Assembly: GCA_021777555.1 (NCBI GenBank)
Contig: JAJYDK010000003.1
Location: 113,773 to 177,772, forward strand
DNA: 64,000 nucleotides
Direction of reading: 5' to 3'
DNA from: Pseudomonadota bacterium
GTDB lineage: Bacteria; Pseudomonadota; Gammaproteobacteria; Steroidobacterales; Steroidobacteraceae
Positions 52,672-62,762 of the stretch are shown one piece after another. Numbering within the stretch: position 1 is the stretch's first letter; each line of letters begins with the position of its first letter. The translations under genes were made by a program, and so were the position numbers. Under the pieces are notes generated by a model. The model was not told where the DNA came from, made no database searches, and saw only the letters and a program-made list of their open reading frames with translations.

Positions 52672-54297
52672 CTAGAGGGATTGATAGTTGGGTCCGGAGC
52701 CACCCTCCGGAGGGGTCCAGTCGATGATGCCGTAGGGGTCCTTGATGTCGCAGGCCTTGCAGTGCACGCAATTGGCCGCGTTGATCTGCAGCCGCTTGCC
52801 ACCCTCACCGTCCTCGACCATCTCGTACACGTTGGCCGGGCAGAAGCGCGTGCAGGGATTGCCGAATTCGCTGCTGCAGCGGCCCGAGCAGATGGAGGTG
52901 TCGCGCACCTTCAGGTGCGCCGGCTGGCTCTCCTCGTGGCTCGTGAAGGCGAAGAACACCGAGGCCAGGCGATCCCTCGGCGGGAGCGTTCGCTCCCGCC
53001 AGGCGCGCTGAGGGGAGTCGTATGCGGCAAGCTGCTCGAGGCGCTGATGGTCCGGGCGAGTATTCTTCAGCGTCCAGGGCGTGCGCCCGCGGGTGAGCAC
53101 TTCGAGACCGGAATTGACGATGCCGGCCCACAGGCCGCGCTTGAAGCCGGGCTTGAAGTTGCGCACGGTGTAGAGCTCACGGCCGCCCGGCGAGGCGCGC
53201 CAGAGCGCATCGAAGCCCTCGGGCGTGCCTTTCTCGGCGAGGTGCTCGGCGGCCAGCATGCCGGAGCGGATCGCCTGGTGGATTCCCTTGATCTTCGGGA
53301 CATTCACCCCGCCGGCGGCATCGCCGATCAACAGGGCGCCCGGCATCGTCAGGCGCGGGATGGACTGCCAGCCGCCCGCGGCGATGGTGCGCGCGCCGGC
53401 GGCGAGGATCTCCCCGCCCTCGAGAAAGGCTTTGATCGTCGGGTGGTGCTTGAACTGCTGGAACGCCTCGAAGGGAAAGAAGCGCGGGTCCGGGTAATCG
53501 AGACCGACCACGAAGCCGACATACGCGCGGTTCTGGTCGAGGTGGTAGATGAAGCTGCCGCCGTAGGTATGCGAGTCGAGCGGCCAGCCCATGGTGTGCT
53601 GGATGAGGCCCGGCTGAACGCGGCCCTCGGGCAGCTGCCACAGCTCCTTCATCCCCAAGCCATAGGTCTGCGGGCAACTGTCGGCATCGAGCTTGAAGCG
53701 GCGGATCAGCTGCTTGGCGAGGCTTCCCCGCGCCCCTTCGGCGACGATGGTGGTGCGCGCGCGGAGCTCGGCTCCGGGGCTGTAATTCGGACCCGGCTCG
53801 CCGGATTTGGTGAGGCCGACATCGCCGAGCTGCACCCCGGCCACCGCCCCTTCGGGCGTGAGCAGCGCCTGCGCCGCGGCGAATCCGGGGAAGATGTCGA
53901 CTCCGAGGCCTTCGGCCTTCTGCGCCAGCCAGGGTGTCAGCAATCCGAGCGAGATGATGAAGTTGCCGCGGTTGTGCAGCTGCGGCGGCAGCGGGAGCTT
54001 GATGCTCCGCTTGGCGGTGAGCAGTCTCAGCTCATCGCGCAAGGCCGGCACGCAGATGCCGGGTGGGGACTCGCGCCATTCGGGCGCCAGCTCATCGAGG
54101 GGACCTGGCTCCATGACCGCGCCCGAGAGTGCGTGCGCGCCCACCGCCGAGGCCTTGTCCAGCAGGCAGATGTTGAGATCGGGCTTGAGTTGCTTCAAGC
54201 GGATGGCGCATGCCAGCCCCGCGGGGCCGGCGCCCACGATGACGACGTCATACTCCATGACGTCGCGTTGGATTTGAGTGGTGTCCTGCGCGCTCAT
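52672..54297 (-). CDS. Electron-transfer flavoprotein-ubiquinone oxidoreductase
   Basis: A 541-residue membrane-associated enzyme passing electrons from acyl-CoA dehydrogenases, through ETF, to ubiquinone. The FAD motif [14 protein letters not shown] is at 18-31, and the C-terminal 4Fe-4S site has cysteines in [17 protein letters not shown] and [13 protein letters not shown]. The ubiquinone-contact GGWQSIPRL patch is also present. The ATG at 54297 overlaps the stop of the upstream SDR gene (ATGA). It links the operon to fatty or branched acyl-CoA oxidation. Confidence 0.95.
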   Translation of the reverse strand: MSAQDTTQIQRDVMEYDVVIVGAGPAGLACAIRLKQLKPDLNICLLDKASAVGAHALSGAVMEPGPLDELAPEWRESPPGICVPALRDELRLLTAKRSIKLPLPPQLHNRGNFIISLGLLTPWLAQKAEGLGVDIFPGFAAAQALLTPEGAVAGVQLGDVGLTKSGEPGPNYSPGAELRARTTIVAEGARGSLAKQLIRRFKLDADSCPQTYGLGMKELWQLPEGRVQPGLIQHTMGWPLDSHTYGGSFIYHLDQNRAYVGFVVGLDYPDPRFFPFEAFQQFKHHPTIKAFLEGGEILAAGARTIAAGGWQSIPRLTMPGALLIGDAAGGVNVPKIKGIHQAIRSGMLAAEHLAEKGTPEGFDALWRASPGGRELYTVRNFKPGFKRGLWAGIVNSGLEVLTRGRTPWTLKNTRPDHQRLEQLAAYDSPQRAWRERTLPPRDRLASVFFAFTSHEESQPAHLKVRDTSICSGRCSSEFGNPCTRFCPANVYEMVEDGEGGKRLQINAANCVHCKACDIKDPYGIIDWTPPEGGSGPNYQSL

Positions 54298-55061
54298 TGC
54301 GGTTGCATCCTCACGGCGCCATCGAGCCGGATGGTCTCACCGTTGAGCATCGGGATCTCGAACGCCGCGACGACCAGCTGCGCGAACTCCTCGGGCTTGC
54401 CGAGCCGGCGGGGGAAGGGGATCTGGCTGGCGAGGGAGGCCTGGACCTCCGGTGTCATGCCATCGACCATGGGCGTGTGGAAAATGCCGGGCGCGATGGA
54501 TATGCAGCGGATGCCGAAACGCGCGAGCTCCCGCGCGATGGGCAGGGTCATGCCGGCCAGCGCCGCCTTGGTGGCCGAGTAGGCGGCCTGGCCGATCTGG
54601 CCTTCGAAGGCGGCTACCGAAGAGGTGTGCACCAGCAATCCGCGCTCGCCGTCCTCGGTCGGCTCATTGGCCTGCATGAGGCTTGCCGCCGCCTTGTCGC
54701 AGAGGAAGGTGCCGATGAGGTTGATCTGCACCACGCGAGTGAAAAACTCCCCCGCCATCGGGCCGTTCTTGCCGAGCACGCGGCCGGCGCCGATCACACC
54801 GGCACAGCTGACCAGCAGGTTCAGTCCGCCCAGCTGTTCCTGCGCGGCGGCCATGGCGGCGTTGACCTCGGCCTCGGAGGTGACATCGCAGCGGACGAAG
54901 CATGCGCCGGAGCCGAGCGTTTCGGCTGCCGCGCGGCCGGGGCCCTCCTGGACGTCCAGGATCGCGACCTTCGCGCCCGATGAGATCAGGCGGCGTGCGA
55001 CGGCGAGACCGAGGCCCGAGGCGCCGCCGGTCACGACGGCCCGAGCGTCTTGGATTTTCAT
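54294..55061 (-). CDS. SDR-type 3-hydroxyacyl-CoA dehydrogenase (HSD17B10-like)
   Basis: A 255-residue short-chain dehydrogenase. The nucleotide loop GGASGLGLA is at 12-20; catalytic Ser is in HTSSVAAFEGQ, and the YSATK tetrad pair (Tyr and Lys) is complete. The overall pattern, including GIRCISIAPGIFHTPM, is that of type II 3-hydroxyacyl-CoA dehydrogenases acting in branched-chain or short-chain acyl-CoA oxidation. ATG 55061 has GGGGGA 5 bases upstream. It lies 27 bp after the thiolase stop in the TetR-led operon. Confidence 0.92.
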   Translation of the reverse strand: MKIQDARAVVTGGASGLGLAVARRLISSGAKVAILDVQEGPGRAAAETLGSGACFVRCDVTSEAEVNAAMAAAQEQLGGLNLLVSCAGVIGAGRVLGKNGPMAGEFFTRVVQINLIGTFLCDKAAASLMQANEPTEDGERGLLVHTSSVAAFEGQIGQAAYSATKAALAGMTLPIARELARFGIRCISIAPGIFHTPMVDGMTPEVQASLASQIPFPRRLGKPEEFAQLVVAAFEIPMLNGETIRLDGAVRMQPQ

Positions 55062-55080
55062 GTGTCCCCCTAGTGATCGT

Positions 55081-55096
55081 TCGGTAGTTTAACCGA
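55081..55096. promoter_or_regulatory. Inverted repeat between thiolase and SDR genes
   Basis: TCGGT-N6-ACCGA (55081-55096), overlapping the thiolase stop; adjacent sequence reads TACCGAACGATC on the minus strand, resembling a TetR-type half-site. It could be an internal operator for the TetR regulator of this operon, or chance. Confidence 0.25.
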
Positions 55097-56267
55097 TAGT
55101 TTCGACGGCCACCGCTACAGCTTCGCCGCCACCAATGCACAGCGCGGCGATGCCTCGTTTGCCGCCGCGGCGGCGCAACGCATGGAGCAGCGTCGTGAGG
55201 ATCCGTGCGCCAGTGGCGCCCAGGGGGTGGCCCAGGGCGCACGCACCCCCGTTGACGTTGACCCGCCCATGATCCAGGTCGAGTTCATGCATCGCAGCCA
55301 TCGTGACCGCTGCAAAGGCTTCGTTGATCTCGTACAGGTCGACGTCCCGGGAGTGCCAACCCAGCTGGGAAAGCACCTTGCGGATGGCGCCCACAGGGGC
55401 CGTGGTGAACCACTCTGGTTCCTGCGCGTGGCTGGCGTGAGCGAGGATCCTAGCGAGCGGCTGGACGCCGCGGGATCGTGCAGCCGCCTCGCTCATGACT
55501 ATAAGCGCCGCGGCGCCATCGGCGATGGACGAAGCGCTGGCCGCCGTGACCGTGCCGTCCTTGCCGAAGGCGGGCCGGAGCGTGGGGATCTTGGTCACAT
55601 CGCAGGTCCCCGGGGTCTCATCCCGCCTCACCGTGGCCTCGCCTTTACGGCCCTTGACGGTGACGGGGGCGATTTCGCCGTCGAACTCACCTTCCACCGC
55701 GCGCAGGGCACGGCGCACCGATTCGGCGGCGAAGGCGTCCTGCTGTTCGCGGGTGAAGCCATATTGGGCGGCCGTGGCGTCGGCGAAGCAGCCCATGAGT
55801 TTGCCGTCGAATGGGCTTTGCAGGCCATCGAGGAACATGTGATCCAGCACCTCGCCGTGGCCCATGCGGTAGCCGGCGCGCGCCTTCGGCAGCAGATACG
55901 GCGCCTGGGTCATGGACTCGAATCCTCCGGCGAGCGCGACCTCGATGCCGCCGGCGCGAATCTGGTCGGCCGCCATCATCACGGCTTTCAGGCCCGAGCC
56001 GCACATCTTATTGATGGTCGTTGCCGGGGTGGCGAGCGGAATGCCGGCGCCGATGGCCGCCTGGCGGGCAGGGGCCTGCCCGAGACCGGCCGGCAGCACG
56101 CAGCCGAGGATGACTTCCTGCACGTCCGCAGGCTGCAGGCCGGCGGCTTCGACAGCGGCCCGGGCCGCGGCGCTGCCGAGCTGCGGGGCGGTGGCCTGGG
56201 CGAGTGCGCCCTGGAATGCCCCGAGCGGCGTGCGCCGGGCGGAAGCGATGACGACTTCTGATGGCAT
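55089..56267 (-). CDS. Acetyl-CoA C-acetyltransferase (thiolase)
   Basis: A 392-residue thiolase that cleaves or forms acetoacetyl-CoA and related 3-oxoacyl-CoAs. Nucleophile Cys is in [12 protein letters not shown] near 89-90; the C-terminal [19 protein letters not shown] and CIGGGEAVA carry the catalytic His and Cys. The start ATG 56267 has GGAGGAA 8 bases upstream; upstream in-frame sequence is open but has no family residues. It lies 25 bp after the TetR gene and starts the metabolic part of the operon. Confidence 0.95.
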   Translation of the reverse strand: MPSEVVIASARRTPLGAFQGALAQATAPQLGSAAARAAVEAAGLQPADVQEVILGCVLPAGLGQAPARQAAIGAGIPLATPATTINKMCGSGLKAVMMAADQIRAGGIEVALAGGFESMTQAPYLLPKARAGYRMGHGEVLDHMFLDGLQSPFDGKLMGCFADATAAQYGFTREQQDAFAAESVRRALRAVEGEFDGEIAPVTVKGRKGEATVRRDETPGTCDVTKIPTLRPAFGKDGTVTAASASSIADGAAALIVMSEAAARSRGVQPLARILAHASHAQEPEWFTTAPVGAIRKVLSQLGWHSRDVDLYEINEAFAAVTMAAMHELDLDHGRVNVNGGACALGHPLGATGARILTTLLHALRRRGGKRGIAALCIGGGEAVAVAVETIG

Positions 56268-56292
56268 GAGGGTTCCTCCGAATTCAGGCGGG

Positions 56293-57057
56293 TCAGCGGG
56301 CAAGCCGCACGCTCATGCGGCGTGCGGTGCGCGTGTTCTCGGCGCCGGAGCGCGGCATGAGTCCGCTCTCGAAAACCGTAATGAAGGCCTCGGCGATCTG
56401 CGCGCCGGAGAGGGTTTGGCTCTCCCGGTACCAGTGGGCGATCCAGTTGAGGGCGCCGGCGAGGGCGAAGGCGGTCATCTTCGGATCGCAGGAATGGATC
56501 GAGCCGTCCTGCACCCCCTCGCGCAGCAGACGCCGGATCCCCTGATCGATCTCGGACTTCAACGCCTTGATGTGGCCGCTCATGGCGGGCGAGAGGTCCT
56601 GGTCCTCGGCGCGCACCATGCACCAGCCGAACTCGGAGGCGACCGCCTGGCCGTAATGGCGCAGCACCGCCTTCAGCCGGTTGCGTGCCGGCTCCTTCAG
56701 GGGGCGCACCTCACGGAAGGCCGCGCGGATCGGCTCGATGCCGGCCACGAAACACTCGAACAGGAGCTGCTCCTTGTTGGAGACGTAGTAGTAGACCGTG
56801 GGCTTGCTGACTTCGAGAGCCGCCGCGATGTCATCCAGCGAGGTGTTGTGATAGCCCTTGCGATTGAAGGCGTGGGCGGCGGCGCGGATCACGGCCTCGC
56901 GCTTGACCTGCCGGTCGCGCAGGCGCTCCCGGCTCGCGCGCCACGGCGACTCGCGCGGCGCGCGGGCGGCGGTATCGGGCCGCGATCCCTCCCGCGACAT
57001 GTCTGGAGCGGCCCGGCCACGGCCCGGGCCTGCGGATTTGCGACGGCTGGTCGGCAT
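56293..57057 (-). CDS. TetR-family transcriptional regulator
   Basis: A 254-residue regulator. An unusually Arg-rich N-terminal tail of about 45 residues precedes a TetR helix-turn-helix (KREAVIRAAAHAFNRKGYHN, then TSLDDIAAALEVSKPTVYYYVSNKEQLL). The C-terminal ligand domain ends in AITVF-like helices. It is the first gene of the thiolase operon and divergent from icmF, so it most likely controls both. The start ATG 57057 lacks a clear ribosome site and the frame is open upstream; the true N-terminus may be shorter. The ligand may be an acyl-CoA, but this is inference. Confidence 0.88.
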   Translation of the reverse strand: MPTSRRKSAGPGRGRAAPDMSREGSRPDTAARAPRESPWRASRERLRDRQVKREAVIRAAAHAFNRKGYHNTSLDDIAAALEVSKPTVYYYVSNKEQLLFECFVAGIEPIRAAFREVRPLKEPARNRLKAVLRHYGQAVASEFGWCMVRAEDQDLSPAMSGHIKALKSEIDQGIRRLLREGVQDGSIHSCDPKMTAFALAGALNWIAHWYRESQTLSGAQIAEAFITVFESGLMPRSGAENTRTARRMSVRLAR

Positions 57058-57250
57058 GCTGATCTGATCAGGGGCCGGTTGCGAGGCGTGGCCCCGAGAC
57101 GCGCAGTATAGCCTCGCCATGTGCCGTCTGCGTGCAGGATCGGCGAGTCCGATCCGCCAGCCGAGCGTCCGGGATCCCGTGCGCCGTCCGCGCTGCCGCC
57201 CGGGGCGTCCGCCGCGTTGACCGCTCACCGGCCCATGCATCATACTCATG

Positions 57251-57265
57251 GGTAGCTATCCTACC
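57251..57265. promoter_or_regulatory. Candidate operator between tetR and icmF
   Basis: GGTAG-N5-CTACC, a perfect inverted repeat 42-56 bp before the icmF ATG; a second, GCGTA-N8-TACGC, lies at 57269-57286. The position suits control by the divergent TetR regulator. The rest of the 249-bp gap shows no gene. Confidence 0.4.
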
Positions 57266-57306
57266 GGCGCGTAAAGGTTTCTACGCCAGCGCCCACCGAG
57301 CCGCCC

Positions 57307-60300
57307 ATGCCGCCCAAGCCCGTCCGCGCCGCCAGCCCCCGACACGCCGAGCAGCCCGCACCGGAGCGTCCGCAGCCGCCGCTGCGCTTCGTCTCGGCCG
57401 CCTCGCTCTTCGACGGTCACGACGCCGCGATCAATATGATCCGCCGGCTGCTGCAGGCCCACGGCGCCGAGGTGATACACCTCGGCCACAATCGTAGCGT
57501 CGAGGAGATCGTGCGCGCGGCCATTCAGGAGGACGCGGACGCCATCGCGGCCAGCTCCTACCAGGGCGGGCACAACGAGTATTTTGCCTACATGGTGGAC
57601 ATGTTGCGCGAGCGCGGCTGTGCGCACATCCGAGTGGTGGTCGGCGGCGGCGGAACGATCGCGCCGCAGGAGATCGAGACCCTGGAGCGCTATGGCGTCG
57701 AGCGCATCTATACGCCCGAAGACGGGCGCAGGCTCGGGCTCGACGGCATGATCACGGACGTGTTCAACCGCGTGCGCTCGGTTCACAAACCCGCCTATGA
57801 GGGCCACTCCCTGAGCGCGCACGAGCATGCGGGCATCGCGCGCGCCATCACGGTATTGGAGAACGCCGAACCGGACCGGGGCGATGCCGAACAGCTCCGA
57901 CGGACGATCCAGCGCTCGCCCAATCGGGTGCCGGTCATCGGCATCACCGGCAGCGGCGGTGCCGGCAAATCGAGCCTGACCGATGAGCTGCTCACGCGGT
58001 TCCTGCGCCAGTTCCCGGGTCGGCGCATCGCCGTGGTCGCCATGGATCCGACCCGCCGCCGCAGCGGCGGAGCGCTGCTCGGGGACCGCATCCGGATGAA
58101 CAGTCTTTCCTCGGATGCGATCTTCATGCGTTCACTCGCCACCCGCAGGCAGCATCTGGCGACCGCGGTGGTGCTCAAAGACGTGATCCAGCTCTATCAA
58201 GCGGCGGGATTCGACCTCGTCATCGTCGAAACGGCCGGTACCGGTCAGGCCGATAGCGAAATCGTCGATCTGGTGGACGTGTCGATGTACGTCATGACCA
58301 GTGAGTACGGCGCCGCGAGCCAGCTCGAGAAGATCGACATGCTCGATTTCGCCGATCTCATCGCGCTCAACAAAAGCGAAAAGCGCGGGGCGAGCGACAG
58401 TCTGCGCGATGTGCGCAAGCAATGGCGGCGCAATCACCCGCGGCACAATGCGCTTGCGGATGCCGACCTGCCCGTCTTTCCGACCGTCGCGAGCCGCTTC
58501 AATGATGCGGGTGTGAATCGACTGTTCGCCGCGCTGTGCGCCACGCTCGGCGCGCGGAGAATCGGTGCGGCAAGCTGGGATGTCGCCGATCCCGGCCCCG
58601 TGGAGATCGCGTCCCGAGAGCCGCTGATCCCCGGCGCCCGGGTGCGCTACCTCGCGGAAATCTCGCGCAGCGGCCGCACGACGCGAGACGACATCGAGCG
58701 TCGGGCGGCCGCCGCTCAGCGGGCCCAGGGGCTGTACGAGTCCCTCGCCGCGCTCAAAGACGGGCCGCTCCCGGCGCCGCTCGATCCGTATCCCGAGTCC
58801 GCGCTCCGGGAGCCCTCGGCCGATGCGACGCGGCGTGAGCTGCGAGGGGCCTACAACCAGGCGCTCGAGGAGGTGGGTGCCGCGGATGTCGGCGAGCTGA
58901 AAGCCTGGCCGGCGCGCGTACGCGCGGCGACCGAAGAGACCTACACCTACAAGGTCCGCGACCGGGAGCTCACGGGCGAGAACTATACCGAGACGCTCTC
59001 ACACCAGCGGGTCCCGAAAATCGCCGTCCCGGCCTTCAAGGACTGGGGAGAGCAGCTGCGCTTCATCCGCCGCGAGAACCTGCCCGGCACATTCCCCTAC
59101 ACCGGTGGCGTCTATCCGTACCGTCGGGAAGAGGAGGATCCCACCCGCATGTTCGCCGGCGAGGGCGCGCCCGAGCGGACCAATCGGCGGTTCCATTACC
59201 TCGCCCTTGGAGCCAACGCGGTGCGGCTGTCGACCGCCTTCGATTCGACGACGCTCTATGGCGAGGATCCCGACACCCGCCCCGACATCTATGGACGCAC
59301 GGGCAACTCGGGAGTGTCCGTGGCGACGCTGGATGACATGAAGAAGCTCTACTCCGGCTTCGATCTCGCGTTGCCCTCGACCTCGGTGTCGATGACCATC
59401 AATGGCCCTGCGCCGATGATCCTCGCGATGTTCATGAACACCGCCGTCGATCAGCGCATCGAGCGGCACCTGCGCGCCGAAGGGCGCTGGAGCGAGGCCG
59501 AGCGGCGTATCGAGGCGCTGCATCGCGCGGCGGCGGAACGCGGCATCGACCCGCCCGCGTATCGCGGCGAGCTGCCCGCGGGCCACGACGGATCGGGGCT
59601 CGCCCTGCTTGGCGTGACGGGTGATCAGCTCGTCGACGGCGAGGTGTACGAGCGCATCAAGGCCGAGACGCTGAACGCTGTGCGCGGCACGGTGCAGGCG
59701 GACATCCTGAAGGAGGATCAGGCGCAGAACACCTGCATCTTCTCCACGGAGTTCGCGCTGCGCATGATGGGCGATGTGCAGCAGTATTTCACCGAGCGGC
59801 GCGTGCGCAATTTCTACTCCGTGTCGATCTCGGGCTATCACATCGCCGAGGCCGGCGCCAACCCCATCTCTCAGCTCGCCTTCACCCTCGCCAACGGCTT
59901 CACCATCGTCGAGTACTATCTCGCCCGCGGCATGCGCATCGACGATTTCGCGCCCAACCTGTCGTTCTTCTTCTCGAACGGCATGGATCCGGAGTACGCG
60001 GTCATCGGCCGGGTGGCGCGCCGCATCTGGGCGCGCGCCATGCGCGATCTGTACCGCGCGGGCCCGCGCAGCCAGATGCTGAAATACCACGTGCAGACCT
60101 CGGGGCGGAGTCTGCATGCCCGCGAGATCGCCTTCAACGACATCCGCACGACGCTGCAGGCGATGTATGCGCTGTTCGACAGCTGCAACAGTCTGCATAC
60201 CAACGCCTATGACGAGGCGTTGACCACGCCGACCGAGGAGAGCGTGCGGCGCGCGGTGGCGATCCAGCTGATCATCAACCGCGAGCTCGGCTTGAACAAG

Positions 60301-60786
60301 ACGCAGAACCCCTGGCAGGGCTCGTTCGCGCTCGAGTACCTCACCGACATGGTCGAGGAGGCGGTGTACCGGGAGTTCGATGCCATCACCGAGCGCGGGG
60401 GAGTGCTCGGGGCCATGGAGACGATGTATCAGCGGGGCAAGATCCAGGAGGAATCGCTCTACTACGAGACGAAGAAGCACGACGGAAGCCTGCCCATCAT
60501 CGGTGTCAACAGTTTCCTGTCGAAGTCCGATGGACTCTCGGAGCACGCCCACGCGGAGCTCATCCGCTCGACGGAGGAGGAAAAACAGGCTCAGGTGACG
60601 GCGGTGCGCGCGTTCCAGATGCGCAACGCCGAGCGCGCGCCGGCGGCCCTCGAGCGGCTGAAGGCGGTGGCCTGTGCCGGGGGCAATGTGTTCGCCGAGC
60701 TGATGGAGACGGTCAAGACCTGCTCGCTGGGGCAGATCTCGCATGCTCTGTATGAAGTGGGCGGTCGCTATCGTCGCAACATGTGA
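57307..60786 (+). CDS. icmF: Fused isobutyryl-CoA mutase IcmF (B12 domain + G-protein chaperone + mutase)
   Basis: A 1159-residue fusion enzyme. Residues ~25-155 are the cobalamin-binding domain (FDGHDAAIN with base-off ligand H38, and SSYQGGHNEYF). Residues ~205-430 are a MeaB/ArgK-type G-protein chaperone (Walker A GSGGAGKSS at 215-223, VETAGTGQAD, ALNKSE). Residues ~575-1110 are the radical mutase (TFPYTGGVYPYR, NGPAPMILAMF, ISGYHIAEAGANPISQLAF). The order B12/GTPase/mutase is that of IcmF, which interconverts isobutyryl-CoA and n-butyryl-CoA, some members also pivalyl-CoA. It is divergent from the TetR operon whose products would oxidise butyryl-CoA onward. Its last 74 bases overlap the convergent plsC-like gene. 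Confidence 0.96.
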   Translation: MPPKPVRAASPRHAEQPAPERPQPPLRFVSAASLFDGHDAAINMIRRLLQAHGAEVIHLGHNRSVEEIVRAAIQEDADAIAASSYQGGHNEYFAYMVDMLRERGCAHIRVVVGGGGTIAPQEIETLERYGVERIYTPEDGRRLGLDGMITDVFNRVRSVHKPAYEGHSLSAHEHAGIARAITVLENAEPDRGDAEQLRRTIQRSPNRVPVIGITGSGGAGKSSLTDELLTRFLRQFPGRRIAVVAMDPTRRRSGGALLGDRIRMNSLSSDAIFMRSLATRRQHLATAVVLKDVIQLYQAAGFDLVIVETAGTGQADSEIVDLVDVSMYVMTSEYGAASQLEKIDMLDFADLIALNKSEKRGASDSLRDVRKQWRRNHPRHNALADADLPVFPTVASRFNDAGVNRLFAALCATLGARRIGAASWDVADPGPVEIASREPLIPGARVRYLAEISRSGRTTRDDIERRAAAAQRAQGLYESLAALKDGPLPAPLDPYPESALREPSADATRRELRGAYNQALEEVGAADVGELKAWPARVRAATEETYTYKVRDRELTGENYTETLSHQRVPKIAVPAFKDWGEQLRFIRRENLPGTFPYTGGVYPYRREEEDPTRMFAGEGAPERTNRRFHYLALGANAVRLSTAFDSTTLYGEDPDTRPDIYGRTGNSGVSVATLDDMKKLYSGFDLALPSTSVSMTINGPAPMILAMFMNTAVDQRIERHLRAEGRWSEAERRIEALHRAAAERGIDPPAYRGELPAGHDGSGLALLGVTGDQLVDGEVYERIKAETLNAVRGTVQADILKEDQAQNTCIFSTEFALRMMGDVQQYFTERRVRNFYSVSISGYHIAEAGANPISQLAFTLANGFTIVEYYLARGMRIDDFAPNLSFFFSNGMDPEYAVIGRVARRIWARAMRDLYRAGPRSQMLKYHVQTSGRSLHAREIAFNDIRTTLQAMYALFDSCNSLHTNAYDEALTTPTEESVRRAVAIQLIINRELGLNKTQNPWQGSFALEYLTDMVEEAVYREFDAITERGGVLGAMETMYQRGKIQEESLYYETKKHDGSLPIIGVNSFLSKSDGLSEHAHAELIRSTEEEKQAQVTAVRAFQMRNAERAPAALERLKAVACAGGNVFAELMETVKTCSLGQISHALYEVGGRYRRNM

Positions 60787-61597
60787 GGTCCGGCTCACCG
60801 AGCACGGCGAGGATCGCATCGCGCGCCGCATCGCGCAGGAGCGATGCGCGGTGCGCCGGCGGGCCCGGGGGCGGCGGGATCGGCGCCAGGATGGCGACCT
60901 CGATTCCGACGGGACGGGGCAGTCGGCCGCGGGGTGAGAGCGCCGCGCGCGTGCCGCGCACCACCGCGGGCACGATCGGGCAGCCGGCGCGGGCGGCCGT
61001 CGCGAACGCGCCGGTGTGGAATTTCAGCAATCCTGGCTCCGGGGTGAATGTGCCCTCGGGGAAGAACACCAGCGAATGGCCGTTGGTGGCATTGCGCAGC
61101 ATTCGGAGCGCATCGGCGGCGCCGCGCTTGCGGTCGAAGCGCTCGACGAACTCCGATCCGATGCGGTGCAGGAACCAGCCGGCGAGCGGTACGCGGGCCA
61201 TCTCGCGCTTGATGACGAAGCCGAAACGGGCGGGAAGCGCGGCGGTGAACACCAGTCCGTCGAGGTAGCTCGCGTGGTTCGCGACGATCACACACTGTCC
61301 CGGCGGCAGGCGATCGAGCGCCTCCACGGAGAGCCCCATCCCCGCCCCACGCAGGAACACTCGCGCCAGCGCCCGCGCGGCGCGCCGCCGCCGGTGCAGG
61401 CCCGGCAGCACCAGGGCCGAGGCGAGCGCCGAGAAACCCACCGTCAGGAACAGGGTCGTCGCGTAGAGCGAGTAGACCAGCCTGAATGGGAGCAGGGCCA
61501 CGTCGCGGGCCGGGGACGGAGGGCCTGGCGGATCCCGGGGCCTCGTAGTTGAGGGGGTTGCGCGGAATCGCCTGCGGATTGTGATCGGCTTCTCCAT
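60713..61597 (-). CDS. 1-acyl-sn-glycerol-3-phosphate acyltransferase (PlsC-like)
   Basis: A 294-residue lysophospholipid acyltransferase. One or two membrane helices (about 38-65) precede the catalytic NHxxxxD motif NHASYLD (107-113); FPEGTFTPEPG near 174 is the substrate motif. It makes phosphatidate in the inner membrane. The C-terminal ~20 residues (DDSDRPLHTEHARS) have no family character and arise from reading into the icmF end, giving a 74-bp convergent overlap. The start is ATG 61597. It is divergent from xerD 137 bp away. Confidence 0.9.
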   Translation of the reverse strand: MEKPITIRRRFRATPSTTRPRDPPGPPSPARDVALLPFRLVYSLYATTLFLTVGFSALASALVLPGLHRRRRAARALARVFLRGAGMGLSVEALDRLPPGQCVIVANHASYLDGLVFTAALPARFGFVIKREMARVPLAGWFLHRIGSEFVERFDRKRGAADALRMLRNATNGHSLVFFPEGTFTPEPGLLKFHTGAFATAARAGCPIVPAVVRGTRAALSPRGRLPRPVGIEVAILAPIPPPPGPPAHRASLLRDAARDAILAVLGEPDLTCCDDSDRPLHTEHARSAPASRS

Positions 61598-61734
61598 TAC
61601 GTTAACTTCCCGCCTCGACTGTGATACGGGTCACACCGGGTGAGGGCATCGGCTCACCATACTTCAAGCGCCACCGCGGCGCTGCCATTGGCGTGCGAGG
61701 CGCCAGGCGCATCGGGGCGAAATCCCGGTCTGCG

Positions 61735-62691
61735 ATGATACGGGCCCAAGCGAGACGACAATTGTCGAACCATTCTGCCGCAATTACGACGCCCATTCAC
61801 TCGGATACGGATCCGGCGGTCGTCCGCTTTCTGGATGCCGTGTGGGCCGAGCGCGGCCTCTCGCCCAATACGCTGGCGGCCTATAGGGCCGATCTCACGG
61901 CGCTGTCGCGCTGGCTCGGCGAGCGCCACGTGCCGATGATGCAGACATCGCACACGGATCTGCAGCATTTTATCGAATCGCGCGTGCAGGCCGGCGCGCG
62001 GCCGCGGTCCACCGCCCGCCAGCTCTCGAGCTTCCGGCGCTTCTTCCGTTATCTGCTGCGCGAGGGCGTGATTCAGGAGGATCCGACGGCCCAGATCGCC
62101 ATGCCCAAGATCGGCCGCTCGCTGCCGAAATCGCTCACCGAGGAGGAGGTGGAGGCGCTGCTCGCCGCACCGGCGGTGCGCGATCCGCTCGGCAATCGGG
62201 ATCGCACCATGCTCGAGGTGCTCTACGCCACGGGCCTGAGGGTATCGGAGCTGGTGAATCTGCGCTATGCGCAGGTCAACCTGAATCAAGGCGTCATCCG
62301 CATCGTGGGCAAGGGCAACCGCGAGCGTCTCATCCCGCTCGGCGACGAGGCGGTACGCTGGCTGAACGAGTTCGTGCACGGGGCGCGGGATGAGATCCTG
62401 CTCGACCGGCAGACGGATTACCTGTTTCCGACCCGGCGCGGGGACCGCATGACCCGCCAGGCCTTCTGGCACATCATCAAGCGCTACGCGCGCAAAGCGG
62501 GCATCGCCAAGGGTCTCTCCCCGCACACGCTGCGCCATGCATTCGCGACGCATTTGCTCAACAACGGTGCGGACTTGCGCGTCGTGCAGATCCTGCTGGG
62601 TCACAGCGATCTGTCCACCACGCAGATCTATACGCACGTGGCCAGCGAGCGCATGAAGGAGCTGCACTCGCTCCACCACCCGCGGGGGTAG
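61735..62691 (+). CDS. xerD: Tyrosine recombinase XerD
   Basis: A 318-residue recombinase that, with XerC, resolves chromosome dimers at dif. The SAM-like N-domain (LSPNTLAAYRADLTALSRWL) and catalytic domain are complete: R169 (TGLRVSEL), K193 (GKGNRERLIPL), H264/R267 (HTLRHAFATHLL), H290 (LLGHSDLSTTQIYTHV) and Y299. Length is near the XerD norm. The frame opens at 61621; ATG 61735 leaves about 20 nonconserved residues before the core. No strong ribosome site. Its presence beside housekeeping genes argues for the chromosomal XerD rather than an element integrase. Confidence 0.93.
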   Translation: MIRAQARRQLSNHSAAITTPIHSDTDPAVVRFLDAVWAERGLSPNTLAAYRADLTALSRWLGERHVPMMQTSHTDLQHFIESRVQAGARPRSTARQLSSFRRFFRYLLREGVIQEDPTAQIAMPKIGRSLPKSLTEEEVEALLAAPAVRDPLGNRDRTMLEVLYATGLRVSELVNLRYAQVNLNQGVIRIVGKGNRERLIPLGDEAVRWLNEFVHGARDEILLDRQTDYLFPTRRGDRMTRQAFWHIIKRYARKAGIAKGLSPHTLRHAFATHLLNNGADLRVVQILLGHSDLSTTQIYTHVASERMKELHSLHHPRG

Positions 62692-62762
62692 GGATCAGCG
62701 CCATCCCTCTGCGCTGCGCGCAGTGCAGGGGCGCCGATGCGAGACGAGCCTTGGCTGGCGGA

